A stretch of 64,000 bases of DNA, from the NCBI GenBank assembly GCA_963682055.1, contig OY821747.1, positions 32,300,126-32,364,125 on the forward strand, written 5' to 3'. Positions 1 through 12,985 of the stretch are shown here, piece by piece. Each line of letters begins with the position of its first letter. Position 1 is the first letter of the stretch. The position numbers were made by a program, and so were the translations under genes. This DNA comes from Primula veris. Lineage: Eukaryota > Streptophyta > Magnoliopsida > Ericales > Primulaceae. The notes beneath the pieces are model-generated. The model saw only the letters and a list, made by a program, of their open reading frames with translations, did no database searches and was not told the DNA's origin.

Positions 1-3000
1 CAAAAGAGGAGGTATGAGAGACGACCTAAACCAATTCTGGGATTTGGAATTATCTTACGCGTGACTACATAAATTACCCCTTCCTTAGTAAAACCCACCA
101 AATATAATATCCACGCCTACAAAATCGAAAGAAAGTTATATCAAGCTTTTTCTCCTTTTCCTATACCTTTTAAATCGTATCCTCAACTACCTACACTTCA
201 TGTAACATGTAAAATTTCGTCTAAGTTCACTTTCTAATGGATTTAAAAAGTCAAAGACAACAAATTTTCTTCCTTGGAATATGATAAAGCGAAAACATTA
301 ATTTGTTCGCCCATGTTTTTCTTCCATGTTTTACTTTATTCCATGAGACGAGATCTGTTAGATATCATGCATTTGGTATCCCATTGTAAATAACCCTGAT
401 AATATTCGGAATGCTTTCAATAACCCAAATAATCCTGATAATATTCGGAATGTTTTAACTCTTAAATAGCATTCGTGAAGTGTTGACTGATAATATACAG
501 TTTTAACACTCACTATTATGTCAGTACGTAAAGTCCCTGAAAACTTAAATTTACATACGAGGGACCCTAGTCGGGTTCGATAATACTCAACTGGGTGGAT
601 ACATTTTATTTATTTGCTCGTTATATGTTGCAGATAAAGCGCTTGGAAACTGAATTTTCTTCTTACAAAGTTAGAGCTCACTCACTTCTACAGAGAAAAG
701 AAGCAGAACTTGTTGCTGCTCGAGATAATGAACTAGTCAAAGCACAGGAGGAAGCACTGAAAGTGATTCTTTTGTATTTTTATGAAGAAACTTGACTTTC
801 ACCTACTCTCAAATGTTGGAAAGTTATGGTTCTTTAACTTTTCTTTTGTTTTGTATAGGAGGCCGAGAAAGAGATGACGTTGATAGCTGCTGAAAGAGAC
901 AGGGCTCTTAAGGATCTTCAAGATGCTCTTTCTAATCATGAGGAAGAAATTACTACGAGGTATTGTAGTTTTGCTGGCATTCCTTTAAATTTGGAAGTTT
1001 AATCTTACTTCAAACTCAAGGGTTAATTACAATTTTGTACACCCTACTATTACGATTTTTGATTTAGTACACCCAATTAACAATTTTTCTGTTTGATTAA
1101 TGGACTAGACTTACGCTTTTTCTTATGTAGTACACTCCTGTAACTTTTCCCGTCAAAACAGATGGCATGTGAAGTCACATGGATGTTTTCTAATATTAAT
1201 TACAGGGATGTACATTCAACTCTCACAATTTTTGACTTTGTACTCTCAACTTGCCAAGAAAATATGACAGAAGTTTACTAAATGAAAAAAAAGAGAGGAA
1301 AATCTGATGCACTGATCAAAAAAGTTAGTTATAAAATTGAAAACCCATGACGACACTCAGGTGTAGAAAACTGTAAGTGTCCAGACTTTAAATCAGTTGA
1401 ACTGGTGTGATACAGGCTGCAATTGCAAATAGAATTCCTCTTGTCTAGTTTTTCTCATCAAATATATTTTGTGCTTGCATTTGCTGAAATGAATCATTAA
1501 AATTGAAGAATAATGACAGTCGGGTGTATAAAAGTGCAAGTGCCCAGACTTTAAATCAGTAGAACTGGTGTAATTCTGGCTTTGATTGCACATAAAATTC
1601 TTCTTCTCTAGTTTTTCTCATGAAAGATACTTTGTGCTTGTAAGCTGAAATGAATCATTATTTGAACTTAATATAGTCCGATGTTCATTTCAGAGATACA
1701 GCTCTTAGTTCTGCAGAGCAGCAAATAAAGAGCATGGAAATGAAGCTTCATTCTGCTAATGATCATTATATTTCAGAGAAACAAACATGGGAAATTAACC
1801 TTCATAACCTGGAAACAACATGGCGATGTAACATTTTAAAGCTTTATTCTTCTGTTTGCCTTTTCTTGTCCAATGATTTCATGCGGAATAATATATCACT
1901 TTTGTACACGAACTAATCAACTTTTAACAACTTGTACACCGTACTATTAAAACAACACACACAAAATCAAACAATTAGTATACTGGCGCATACAATTTCA
2001 AGTCAAAATTGTTGTCAAAATTGTGAGTTTTTAAAGAATGGTGTTTTGATTGTTAAAACCGATAGTTTGGTGTACAAAAGTGATTTTGTTGCATTTCTTG
2101 GTTTGAGATTTCCTTAAGTGACGATTAGATGATTTATACAGTGAGATGTGAAGCTCTTGAGGCTCAGAAGGAAGCGTCTCCTGCTCCAGAAATTCAAAAA
2201 GAAATAGAAGATATTAAACTGCGGTATAAGAAATTGAAGGTACTTTGGATGCCATTTTGTTATTATTTTTGTTAACGTTGAAGTTATGGGTCTTGTATCA
2301 AGTAGTCGTTTTCACCTACAGGAAGAACATGATTCATTTCGTGATCTTGCGGATAAAATGATCGAGGAAAAAGATAAAGAGATGTCGAGACTAACAGATG
2401 AAAATAAGAAACTTCGCAAATCACAGGAATTGAGATCACTGGTATTTGTCCTACTCTCTCTCTAGTCTCCTCCTCTCTCTCACACACAGAAACACTCTTT
2501 TGCATGCATGCACAATTTGTACTATAAATGGGCTTTTAATTATTGCACTTCTGCAAATGACATTTGGATTACATATTTCCAGGCCGAGTCAAATGATAGA
2601 TACAGCACAGGTATGCTTGCTTTCTGTCATTTTGCTGTCATAAGCTGTAGATTTGTGTTTTTATGTGGATTTCATCAGTTAGTAGATATGTTACTTTGTT
2701 CTAAAATAATATATTCGTTCATTTACAGCCTTCCAGAGACCGGATGGGCCTTATTCTAGTACCTCAGAAGCAGAACAACAAATTCTGGTACACCTGAAAA
2801 TTTCTTATTTGCGGTTCATTTAAAAGATAAACTTGTACTTGTAGTAGAAGTCCTTGTTATCATGGAAATTAAAATAAGTTTGATGATTGATTAAAGTTGA
2901 CAAAGCTGACGGACAATCTAGAACGTCACGTGCTATATAGTCTATATATAATCTATGCATGGTCAGCTAGATGATAATTTGTCTATTCTGCCAAGTCTCA

Positions 3001-4629
3001 ATGAGTCGCAAAATTGCAAAGAATAAATGTGTTCGTTCTGTTGTGTTGTGTATAGCATAAGAGGGTTCCATGTTAACGGTATCTCTTCAATAACTAATAT
3101 TCCATGTTGAGATGTTATTGATGTTGCATGCCTTTTTCCCCATCGCTATTAAATACTTTTAAATTTGTGCATTCTAATAATCTTATTTTTATTATGTATT
3201 TGGTTTCAGGTTTTGGCCAGGCAACAAGCTCAAAGGGAGGAAGAGCTAGCACAATCACAGCGTCACATTCTGGCTCTTCAAGTAACTTATCTGAAATTCC
3301 CCCTTTTATCCTATTCTTCTATATTACCATACAATTCTAATGTTTTCTACTTCAGGAAGAAATTGAGGAGCTTGAACGTGAAAATCGTCTACATAGCCAA
3401 CAGGTATCTTAAGATCTGAAGTTACATGTCTTTTCCCTGTATATTTCATTAATTTGTTTAGTTTAGCGGCTACAGCTATTATATTTAGAAGGATGAACTA
3501 GAGTTTCTGTTGGGTCATTGCTACCTTTGGTATTACTTTTTGATTATATTTAGACGGACGAGTAGAAAAACTAAGTTGATGCTTTACAAAGTCGAGATAG
3601 ACTGGACCCAGGCAGCCAATAAATTTACTATAGTAAACAGTAAGTCCATCTGGCTGTCATTTTTTTTTACCATACACGCATATTCGTGTCGAGAACTTCT
3701 TTGCTACTTTTTACTTTCATGGAAGAATATTATGCTAATTTTGTTTCTTCTTGTTTTGTTAAAGCATTGGTGCAATTTGTACAAATTTGCTATTTCCCTT
3801 CCTTTTGGAAAAGTTATGGTTCAAGTGATTTCTAAACCTTCTTCCGCATTCTTCCTCCTGTTGAATACTTTTTGTTTTGGTGACAATAGGAAACTATGTT
3901 GAAAGAAGAGCTTCGGAAAATGGAAAGAATGGAAAAAAGGGAAGGGGTCGATATGACGTATCTTAAAAACGTAATCGTAAAGCTTCTTGAGACAGGTACA
4001 CGTGTTTGTGAAATCGAATTTCCTTATTTTTATCATTTTTTGGAATGAATCGTAATCTTGTCCAACATTCGTAAATCTCCCTTGTGAAAAAAAAAGTTCG
4101 GTTTTTCATTGTTTGGTTTCATTTGAACAGGTGAAGTGGAAGCTCTACTACCTGTGGTTGGAATGCTTCTTCAATTCAGTCCTGATGAGGTAACTTGAGT
4201 TGCTTCTTCCCTCATTCTTCCTAAACTACCGCAAGTAGTACGTTCTCGTATCAAGTGTGTAAATAACTAATAAGTGAGCATTTAAATGCGCATCTGTCTT
4301 TAAGGAGACGAATGACAATGGTTTATTTGTCATGATAATGAGGCATTACATTTAAAAGTTCCTAGTACCTCCAGGGTTGCCACCCTAATACTGTCTTTAC
4401 GTTATCAAAATTGAACTCCACAAGTTTACAACAGGGTCATAATTACAGAGAAAGCACAGCTAGTGAATTTTTAGATCATATTATAACTAAGCTCTGGCTC
4501 TGCAATGTGAAAATGCAGTTGCAAAAGTGTCAACAATCATACCGCAATTCTATTGAGGTTCCCCCCAGTCCAGTTAGTGAATCTTCAGGATCTGGCATCT
4601 CTCTTTTCCCAAGATTTTCATTCTCTTGA
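1..4629 (+). CDS. GRIP: GRIP-domain golgin, 3' portion (5' end outside window)
   Basis: Long coiled-coil protein ending in a GRIP domain, which in this family docks to the Golgi through the small GTPase ARL1. Exons that keep one frame: 1-11 (probable), 634-762, 859-959, 1694-1827, 2142-2239, 2322-2441, 2583-2610, 2729-2787, 3210-3281, 3356-3403, 3890-3995, 4131-4189, 4519-4629. Most of the roughly 355 visible codons are Glu/Lys/Leu-rich heptad sequence (for example EEIEELERENRLHSQQ). The GRIP core lies in the last three exons: TYLKNVIVKLLE, then LLPVVGMLLQFSPDE, then QKCQQ. The tyrosine of TYLKNV is the family's conserved binding residue. A Ser/Pro-rich tail precedes the TGA at 4627. The N-terminus is missing from the window. 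The family call is strong; the short 28-nt exon and the first 11 bases are the least certain parts. Confidence 0.9.
1335..1660 (+). repeat. Tandem duplication inside a GRIP-gene intron
   Basis: Two head-to-tail copies, about 1335-1500 and 1501-1660. Both run from AATTGA through CCAGACTTTAAATCAGT and a TCTAGTTTTTCTCAT motif to GAAATGAATCATTA. They differ at scattered positions, so the duplication is old. It lies wholly within the intron between the exons ending at 959 and starting at 1694. Confidence 0.85.
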
Positions 4630-6260
4630 CTTCGGAAAAAGAAAAAAAAGAAGAATTTTATTCATGTGGAGAGGAGAAAACTGTTCGGACATCAGCAAAA
4701 TGCAAGAATGTTTCCCTTTTTGTGGAAGCTCCGGCATACAGAACAATTTTAGTTCTAATACTTTCAACTTCTCCTGCAACAATAAGTAAATTTTTTTATA
4801 TATAGAAGCATTGAGAAATTTGTAAAGAGTTTATACCAAAAACGAAGTGTTTTTGTCAGTAGTATTGTACAAAACGTCCGAGTTAACTGGGCAACTTTTG
4901 CAGTCCTTGTTCTAGAATTTAGCAATTGACAAGGGTATGATATTTGTAAACTGAATATTTACATGTATACTTCTTAAACTATCAATATGAAGTGATGAAA
5001 GAATTTTGTGCAAACCGTTTTAATTGTTGGTTTCCTTTCTGATTGGTACTTAGTCATATAGAAAATCAGTTTGTTTAACTCGAGCAAAATTCTTTTTTCT
5101 TTTCTCTTTTCTGAAAAAAATAAATAATGAAAAGATGGTCTAAGTCGAAACAGATAAAACTTGGAAAGATTTAAAAGTTATCAAGAATTGGAAATTATAG
5201 CATTCAAAACTTTAAATGGACCATGACTTTAACTATTAAGCTTGTTGCCAGTTCAAATTTAACTTGGGATTTTTTTCGAAATTTGAATAAAAAGAATCGA
5301 TTCCCAAGCAAAATTACGAGGTAAATTTTGAATTAAGCCTAATTTAGTCTTGATGCTCTGTCATTTAGCATCTCATTATTATTATTAAGTCACATGATCG
5401 TGTAAAGTCACATGGAAAGAGTAAACTTAACAGCGGGACAATGTTTCAGATCTATAATGTATTTTTAATCCTAATTTCTTTAGTTAATTTCTCTATACTC
5501 ATTAGTGAGTACTCCGTTTCTAATTAATTGTCTATTACGAAACTACGTGCAATTTTGACCGATCAATAAATTGTATCAAAATTATCGGAATGAAAATTTT
5601 CAAAAGTTAATCATATAGTTCAAGCATTAAATTATATGATTTAGTTTAGAAATTTTTCATTTCGACAATTTTGATATATGTTATAATCCGATTAAAATTA
5701 CACGTAATTTTGTAGATGACAATTAATCAGGAAGTAAGTATGTGACATTAGTCATTAGGGGTTGGTAGATGTCGTAATCTGGTCTTAATTGGTACCAAAG
5801 TGTCATTATTCTTGTTTATAATACTCCATAATTTGCTCGCATGTGTTTTAGGTGGGAGTGAGATACCATTATTCAAATTTTGTTGACATTGTTTTCTAAG
5901 CTCAACATTTTAAGTATTTGGCTGTTCGGATTTCAAGTCACGTACTTACGTTTTCTGACATAGATAAAAGGCGTTTTTTTTTCAAGATTAAACGAACCGA
6001 TTGATTAATACCCGGCAAGTGGCCGGAATCACTGACAAGAACAAAGTATAACGAACAAGATACAAATGATTATAGCATTAGCTTCCAACAAGTTTGAGGC
6101 TTAATCTAAGAACGCTAACTAAATAAAAGACGTTTTAAACTTAATGATCTACGGGGTAACAAGATTATTCTTTAGTACTAAATTATAGTTTATACTACTA
6201 CTTTATGTGCACTTTGTCATGTCGATTTAGGATTGGTTTTGGCTGCCTTGCCCTAATTGG
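4630..6260. other. Intergenic, AT-rich
   Basis: 3' flank of the GRIP gene followed by low-complexity AT-rich DNA. I see no conserved coding region, RNA gene or complete transposon in it. Confidence 0.6.
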
Positions 6261-6470
6261 TAGGGCTGGATTCGGTGCAGTTCGTTTTTTGGCAAAACCG
6301 AAACTGAAACCGAGCAGATTTTTCAGTTCGATTTTTTTCGTTTCGGTTTTTTTATTTTTTGGACCGAACCGGACTGGTTTTTTTCGGTCCGGTTTCAGTT
6401 TTTTCGGTTATTTTTCGGTTTTATTTTTGGTTTTTCGGTATTTTTCGATCTTTTTCGCTATTTTTCTGCC
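6261..6470 (+). mobile_element. hAT-like MITE fragment of the TAGGGCTGG family
   Basis: Begins TAGGGCTGGATTCGG and continues with the ACCGAA/TTCGGTT-rich body shared with the copies at 6682-6896, 12441-13225 and 52348-52567. It lies in the opposite orientation to the copy at 6682. The far terminus is not recognisable, so it looks truncated. Confidence 0.6.
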
Positions 6471-6681
6471 TTGAATTCCTAAATAATAGTGGAGTTGATT
6501 CATGGTAGTATTAATCGTTCAGTGTTCGTTCCAAAATGTACTATTATTTAGGCTGAGCCAACTAATAGTATTTTTTAGTTTTAATTTTGAATTAATTTTA
6601 GTATAGATATTTTTGGGATAATAGGTGTTAGGTTTTTAGCATGTGACATACCCTAAATAATAGTGGACTAACATCAATTAG

Positions 6682-6896
6682 TAGGGCTGGGCGAAAACCC
6701 GGAAAAACAGAATCAAACCGAACCGAAAAAGAAAAACAAAAACTTTTTCGGGTCGGTTTCGGTTTACGATAAAACCGAACCGAAAAAACCCAGTCCGGTT
6801 CGGTCCAAAAAATAAAAATACCGAAACCGGAAAAAACTGAACCGAAAAATCTGCTCGGTTTCGATTTTGCCAAAAACCGAACCGAATCCAGGCCTA
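6682..6896. mobile_element. hAT-like MITE with 8-bp target duplication
   Basis: A 215-bp element beginning TAGGGCTGGGCG and ending with CCAGGCCTA, so the termini form imperfect inverted repeats (TAGGGCTGGG / TAGGCCTGGA). The flanking 8-mers are TCAATTAG (6674-6681) and ATAATTAG (6897-6904), matching at six of eight positions, as expected for an old hAT insertion. The body is rich in ACCGAA motifs. No coding capacity. Confidence 0.75.
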
Positions 6897-6904
6897 ATAA
6901 TTAG

Positions 6905-8025
6905 GACAGGCTGCCTTGAAAAATTTAATACAGCAAAAATAGATGGGTCGATGTAGGAACATGTGTTGGTTCTAAGAAAGGGACATGAGAGGATACTACA
7001 GTGAAAATGTACATCATGCATATTTGCTAATAAAGTTGCTTTTCTAAGATCCATCAAAACCCACTCACATTTTTCTCTAATTCCTTGGAAAAATCATATA
7101 CCCAGCTTGGGAATAAAGAAAGAGAGTATATTACAATTCACAACACGAAAATGGTTAGCTAAAGTTTCAATTTGGACCCTTGGATTAAAATTCAACGGTC
7201 AGGAGTGGTTACTTAAATTTTTCGAAGTTTTTTTCATCTTTATTTAACTCCGCGATTAAATTTAAATCCAACGACCCGAAGTCGTGTTTTTATTTTTTTT
7301 TAATCTTTAAACAACTTGGCCAATAATGATAATCTAACTAACCCCTACATGCATTTCGGCAACTTGGAGTCGAGTTCCAGACACTCACTTAATCACCTAC
7401 GTATTTCACCTGCTTATGTCATCTTAACGAAAACTACTCAATGCTACTGCAGAAAAAACAAATATATTTCTACTACAAATGTACCGTACGGTACCGTTGT
7501 TTTGTTCCACGAAATTTCGAAGGCAAAAGCGAGCAACATGTCAAAAAAAATCAAAGATTTGTAAAGCTAAACGAATTGTGGGAATCGTTAGATTTTCATT
7601 CAACTCATGCTGTTCAATTCATGGTGAATCTCCGGAAGTTCAGAACTTGATGAACCAGACTTATTTATCGTATTTCAAACATAGAAAAGCACAATGCAGA
7701 CGACATAGACAAAAGAAACACTTGATAGGGTCAAAGATTTCACCTGACTAAGTTCAGTTATTTCAATTTGAGTACAACTTTTAATACTACTAAAGAACAA
7801 AACTGAAACAAGACTCGGTTTTGCTTATTTGAATTTTCAATCAATGTAGAGAAACAAAAAAGGACAGTTCTTCTCAATGGAAACAATCTCCGAGATCTTA
7901 CCAAACTACAAAATCCAATCCAAAAAAGGTCACCAACTCAAACGAAACAACAAAAGATCCAAGAATACAATCTAAAATGGAACATATCATAATAGAGCAC
8001 CAACACTAAAACCATAGAAAAATAT
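6905..8025. other. Intergenic plus PSAT 3' flank
   Basis: No conserved protein or RNA is visible. The open frames around 7316-7751 overlap one another in different frames, lack any recognisable motif and are treated as chance. The part nearest 8025 should contain the PSAT 3' untranslated region (minus strand). Confidence 0.6.
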
Positions 8026-11000
8026 TCAAGCATGTTTAGCTTGGAAATCCTTCATAAAAGCAACCAATTTCTCAACCCCAGCCAAAGGCATGGCATTATA
8101 AATCGAAGCCCTCATTCCACCGACCGACCTATGCCCTTTAAGTTGCACCATCTTTTCTTTAGCCGCTTCTTTAATAAAATCTCCTTCTAACTCTGATTTT
8201 TCCATAGTAAAAGGGACATTCATTAACGACCTAACCGATTTCTCCACTGGACACTTATAAAACCCGCCACTTCCATCAATCGCATCGTAAAGAATTTTTG
8301 CTTTTTTCTCATTTTTCTTTTCCACCTCACCAAGTCCGCCTTGCGCCAACAAATCCTCAAAAACGAGCCCACACATGTATATGTTATAACAAGGAGGGGT
8401 GTTATATAGAGAATTGTTTTCGTCATGTATCTTGTATTCTAACATAACAGGGGTGATATCCTGTGCTTTTCCGATTAAATCTTTTCTGATTATTACTATC
8501 GTGACTCCCGAAGGGCCGACGTTCTTTTGTGCCCCCGCGTAAATTATCCCAAACTTAGAAACGTCGACAGGTTTTGAGCAGAAATTTGATGACATGTCAG
8601 CGACCAGAACCCCATCCCCAAATACATTTGGGTAGTTCTTAAACTCTACACCGTGAATTGTCTCATTGGCACATATATGTAAATACTTGGCTTTAGGGGT
8701 TTGAGACAAGCCTGAGTAAGACAACAAAAATAAATACCTCTTATCTTCTTAAAACTATTCTCAAATACACAAGTATAAAACAAGTTTTTCATATTGTATA
8801 AGCAAAAAGTCCCAAGTCCTAACAAATGACTAAATAATACAGTAATATTTAACAAACAGGAATGTATTCTAACAAGTAATTGAAATATAAGATAAAAAAT
8901 CAGAATTTAAATTAAGGATTTATTTGGTTACAGCTTTTAACCTCAGCTTTTCCTATTGGTTTGGTTCATTTGCATATCCAGCTTGCAACCGAAGTTTATT
9001 TCATTGTCCTAACTTACAAATGCTTTAGGTATTTAGCTCAACTGCTTAAAACTTCTAGTTTTTCTTGCTTCATCTTTTGCACTGGGAATTTGCTAACCAG
9101 CTTTAAAACTAGGTTCTTTTAGCTTGCATCTTTTAAACCAAAATAAAGCTCCATTCAAACAAACTCTCAGTCTAGCAGAATCCAACTAATTTTGAAATAA
9201 AAGCTGAAACAAGCAGCCCTAAACCAACCAATCTAACAACCTGAATCCATTTCACATCCCAATACCTTCAATACAGGACCTTCCTATACCGCATAAAACT
9301 TGGATTTTTACCTAAAAGCTGCAATTAACAAGCACATAAAATCAATCTAACGCCATCATAACCCATTTTATATGGCAAGACCTTCAGATGATGGGATCTT
9401 CCTCTACTCCATCCATTTTGAAGTATTTATTTTCTTTTTGCATCTAAAAGGAATAGCATTTAGATGGGTATCGGCTAGAAAGCGTAAAAGCTGTTTCTTT
9501 TTAGCCTCAAATATACCAGCCTATATGCTCGAAAGCTGAAAAATTCTCAATTTTAATCAACCAAAACCATTTTTACCTAATACATGCAACAAACAAGCAC
9601 TACAGACCAATATAATGTGCAACATAACAATCACAAATCATCTCAAATTCCAATTATACCTTCAAAAGAAGGAATCTTTGTACACTTCTTCAATTTCAAT
9701 CTTACAAGCAATCTTACAATATAAACAATCTTAATCTATTTAATGGCTAGGAAATGGTTAGAAAGCTTAAAAGCTGTTTCCTTTTCCTCTCTGAAATCTA
9801 CCAGCTTTAAAGCTTAAAAGTCTCAATCCTAACAACTCATTTTACCTAAAATATGCAACAAACAAACACTACTAACTAATATAATGTACACCATAACAAT
9901 CTTAATATATCTTATATCCCATTTACACCTTCAAAAGACGGGATCTTTCTATAATTCTCTGATTTCTTGGACTAAGCCAAATTAGGCCAACACTTCTTCC
10001 CTGCCTCCTCAAAAGCCTTATATTCCCCCAAACCGTTTTCACTTCAACCTTACAACAAACAAGCATTACAAAACCAATATGAAAACTCAAATCACAAATT
10101 ATTCCATATCCCAATAAACCTTCAACCAAAGGAACCTTCCTATACTTATATAAAAACTTCATTATTACCTAAAACCGCAATACACAAGCACTTAAAAATC
10201 AATCTTTGTATCACAAAGATACCTTAATATATATTTCTCCTATTTCCCGGACCAAATCAGATTAGACCAACATTACTTCGCCGCTTCCTTGAATGCCTTA
10301 TCTTCTCACGACCCCATAACAATATAATCCATATCATTCTCTTTACCTTCATACAGATTAAAATAAACTAGCTCGTTTCTATCTAATGACTGCAAGAATC
10401 AAGCCCTAAATCAATCTTACAATCTCAACAATCATAATCCATTTTAAGGCTAGGAAAAAAAGCTCAAAAACTGTTTTGCTCTTGCCTCAAATCTACTAAC
10501 TTATTTTAAAACTAAAGATAATCTCCAACCAAAACTAGCTAAACCGTATGTACCTAAATTATGCAACAAACAAGCACCACAAATCAATACAACATAACAA
10601 TCACAAATCATCTCAAACTCAATGATACCTTCAAAAGACGGGATCTTCGTATATATCTCGATTTCACAGACCAACCCAATTAAGGCCTACAATACTTCCC
10701 CACCATGTTAAATGGCTTATCCCCCCAAACCATTTTCACCTCAATATGCAACTAACGAGCACTACAAAACCAAAATGCAAACTAAAAATCACAAATCCCA
10801 ATACACCTTCAAATGTTGGGAGCTTCCTATACTTGTAGAAAAACTGCAGTATCACCTAAAACCGCAACAAACAAGCACTTAACAATCAATTTTTGTATCA
10901 CAATGATACCTTAAAAAGACGGGATCTTTGTATGTACCTAAAATATGCAACAAACAATCACTACAAACCAATATAATCTACAACATAACAATCACAAATC

Positions 11001-12242
11001 ATCTCAAATCTCAATGATACCTTCAAAGACGGGATCTTGGTATACTTCTCCGAATTCCCTGACCAAACTAAATTAGGCCTAAAATACTTCCCTGCCTCGT
11101 TAACACCTTATCCCCCAAACCATTTTCACCTCAAATATGCAACTAACTAGCACTACAAAACCAATATAGAAACTAAAAATCACAAACAATTCCATATCCC
11201 AATATACCTTCAAACAAGGGGACCTTCCTATACTACCACAAACCGCAATAAACAAGCATTATTACCTAAAACCGCAATAAACAAGCATTATTACCTAAAA
11301 CCGCAATAAACAAGCATTATTACTTAAAACCGCAATAAACAAGCATTATTACTCTAAACCGCAATAAACAAGCCTTGTTACTTAAAACCACAATAAATAA
11401 GCTCTTAAAAATCATTCTTTAAATCACAAATTCCATAATGATACCTTGAAAAGACGGGATCTTGGTATATTTCTCAGATTTCCCAGACCAAACCAAATTA
11501 GGCTTACAATACTTCCCCACCTCCTTAAACGCCTTATCCCCCCACGACCCCGTAACGATGAAATCCACATCATCCTCTTTATCTTAATACAGATCAAAAT
11601 AAACTAGCTCGTTTCTATACTAAAAAGAAATAATGCATCATCACCTAAAACCGCAATAAACAAGCACTTAAAAATCAATCTTAATACAAAAATGATACCT
11701 TCAAAAGACGGGATCTTGGTATATTTCTCCGATTTCCCGGACCAAACCAAATTAGGCTTACAATACTTCCCCGCCTCCTTAAACGCCTTATCCCCCCACG
11801 AACCCGTAACGATAAAATCCACGTCATCCTCCTTCCCGCCACACAGGTTCATCGGGATCGCCGCAAACTGCGACGTCGCACCGCCCTGCAAAAACAACAC
11901 CGAATAATCCTCAGGCACATTAAGAAGCTTCCTCAAATCACCTTCGGACTTTTGAATAATGGACAAAAAGTCCTTCCCGCGGTGGCTCATCTCCATGACG
12001 CTCATCCCCGAGTCCCGCCACGTGTACATCTCCGACTGCGCCTTTTTCAGGACCGGTTCAGGAAGCGTTGCAGGTCCCGCAGCAAAGTTGAAGAGACGGT
12101 CCGAGGACGAGGATGCGGAACAGGCAACAACACGGCGAAGAGGGAGGGGGAGGAGGGAGGGGGTGGTGACATGGCGGGTGTTCCGGTTTTTTTGAAGGAG
12201 GAAGGAGGTGGGGGTAGAGAGGGAGGATGATGCTGCTGCCAT
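8026..12242 (-). CDS. PSAT: Phosphoserine aminotransferase, chloroplastic
   Basis: PLP enzyme converting 3-phosphohydroxypyruvate and glutamate to phosphoserine and 2-oxoglutarate, the second step of the plastid phosphorylated serine pathway. Two exons: 11699-12242 and 8026-8711, giving 409 residues with exact phase continuity (GAAG|GTATC donor, CTCAG|G acceptor). Residues 1 to about 45 are Ser/Arg-rich and look like a plastid transit peptide. The mature part starts near [13 protein letters not shown]. Further motifs are [43 protein letters not shown], and [12 protein letters not shown], whose Lys (about residue 244) is the PLP lysine. The C-terminus is [20 protein letters not shown] then QAKHA. 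The start at 12242 was chosen because it begins the transit peptide; an upstream in-frame ATG at 12368 would add an implausible Tyr/Ile/Leu-rich microsatellite-encoded segment. The 3-kb intron is odd: see the repeats inside it. Confidence 0.96.
9360..11590 (-). repeat. Serial decayed copies of PSAT exon 1 end plus intron start
   Basis: The PSAT intron contains many copies of the last stretch of exon 1, recognised on the plus strand by GATACCTTCAAAAGACGGGA and the following AAATTAGG...TACTTCCCCGCCTCC motifs. Clear long copies lie at about 9925-10030, 10218-10370, 10625-10735, 11018-11120 and 11441-11590. Shorter ones are near 9362, 9656, 10109, 10803, 10905 and 11203. Copies are separated by derivatives of the intron start (ACCGCAATAAACAAGCAC). 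The copy at 11441-11590 is the best preserved and retains the splice-donor context. Copies farther from exon 1 are generally more decayed. Confidence 0.85.
11243..11416. repeat. 29-bp minisatellite in PSAT intron
   Basis: Six units of exactly 29 bp starting at 11243, 11272, 11301, 11330, 11359 and 11388, consensus CCGCAATAAACAAGCATTAT followed by TACCTAAAA. The unit is an amplified piece of the intron's own 5' part (compare 11651-11670). Confidence 0.9.
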
Positions 12243-12354
12243 GGATATATATAGATATATATATATATATAATGTATGTATATGTATAATGTATAGAGAG
12301 AGAAATATATAGATATAGAGAGAGAGAGTGATTTGAAAAGGGGGAGAGGGTGAG

Positions 12355-12367
12355 AGTATATATAGCA
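12355..12367 (-). promoter_or_regulatory. Probable PSAT TATA box
   Basis: Read on the minus strand, TTGCTATATATACTCTCACC lies about 115 bases upstream of the PSAT start codon and is followed by a CT-rich leader and AT microsatellites, a common plant core-promoter arrangement. Confidence 0.55.
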
Positions 12368-12440
12368 ACTTAATAAGTGTTAGGTTTTTTGTTTTGTTTT
12401 TTTATTTTCTATCTCTACCAGGTAGGTGGTTGGTGGGAGA

Positions 12441-12985
12441 TCGGGTTCGGTTTGGTTTTTGGCAAAATCGAAACCGAAATCGATAAATTTTTTTGTTTTA
12501 TTTTTGGCAAAATCGAAACCGAAATGATAAATTTTTTGGTTTGGTTTTTGGGAAAATTGAAACCGAAATCGATAAATTTTTTGGTTTGATTTTTGGCAAA
12601 ATCGAAACCGATAAATTTTTTTGTTTGGTTTTCGGTAAAATCGAAACCGAAATCGATAAATTTTTTTGTTTTATTTTTGGCAAAATCGAAACCGAAATCG
12701 ATAAATTTTTTGGTTTGGTTTTTGGTAAAATCGAAACCGAAATCGATAAATTTTTTGGTTTGTTTTTGGTAAAATCGAAACCGAAATCGATAAATTTTTT
12801 GGTTTGGTTTTTGGCAAAATCGAAACCGAAATCGATAAATTTTTTTGTTTGGTTTTTGGTAAAATCGAAACCGAAATCGATAAATTTTTTGGTTTGTTTT
12901 TGGTAAAATCGAAACCGAAATCGATAAATTTTTTGGTTTGGTTTTTGGCAAAATCGAAACCGAAATCAATAAATTTTTTGGTTTT
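12441..12985. repeat. 45-bp minisatellite upstream of PSAT
   Basis: About twelve head-to-tail units of roughly 42-45 bp, consensus TTTGGCAAAATCGAAACCGA then AATCGATAAATTTTTTGGTTTGG. Because 45 is a multiple of three, open frames run through it on both strands with 15-residue periodicity. These are treated as by-products, not genes. Confidence 0.9.

Noticed and set aside
7316..7751. Three overlapping plus-strand frames of 69-90 residues
   Set aside because: They use different frames of the same DNA, have no family motif and no splice or promoter support.
11243..11416. Regular 29-bp repeats that superficially recall a CRISPR array
   Set aside because: There are no unique spacers; units are contiguous, and this is a plant nuclear intron.
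12243..12368. Upstream in-frame ATG of PSAT that would add about 42 residues
   Set aside because: The added segment is encoded by AT and GA microsatellites next to the TATA box and would mask the transit peptide.
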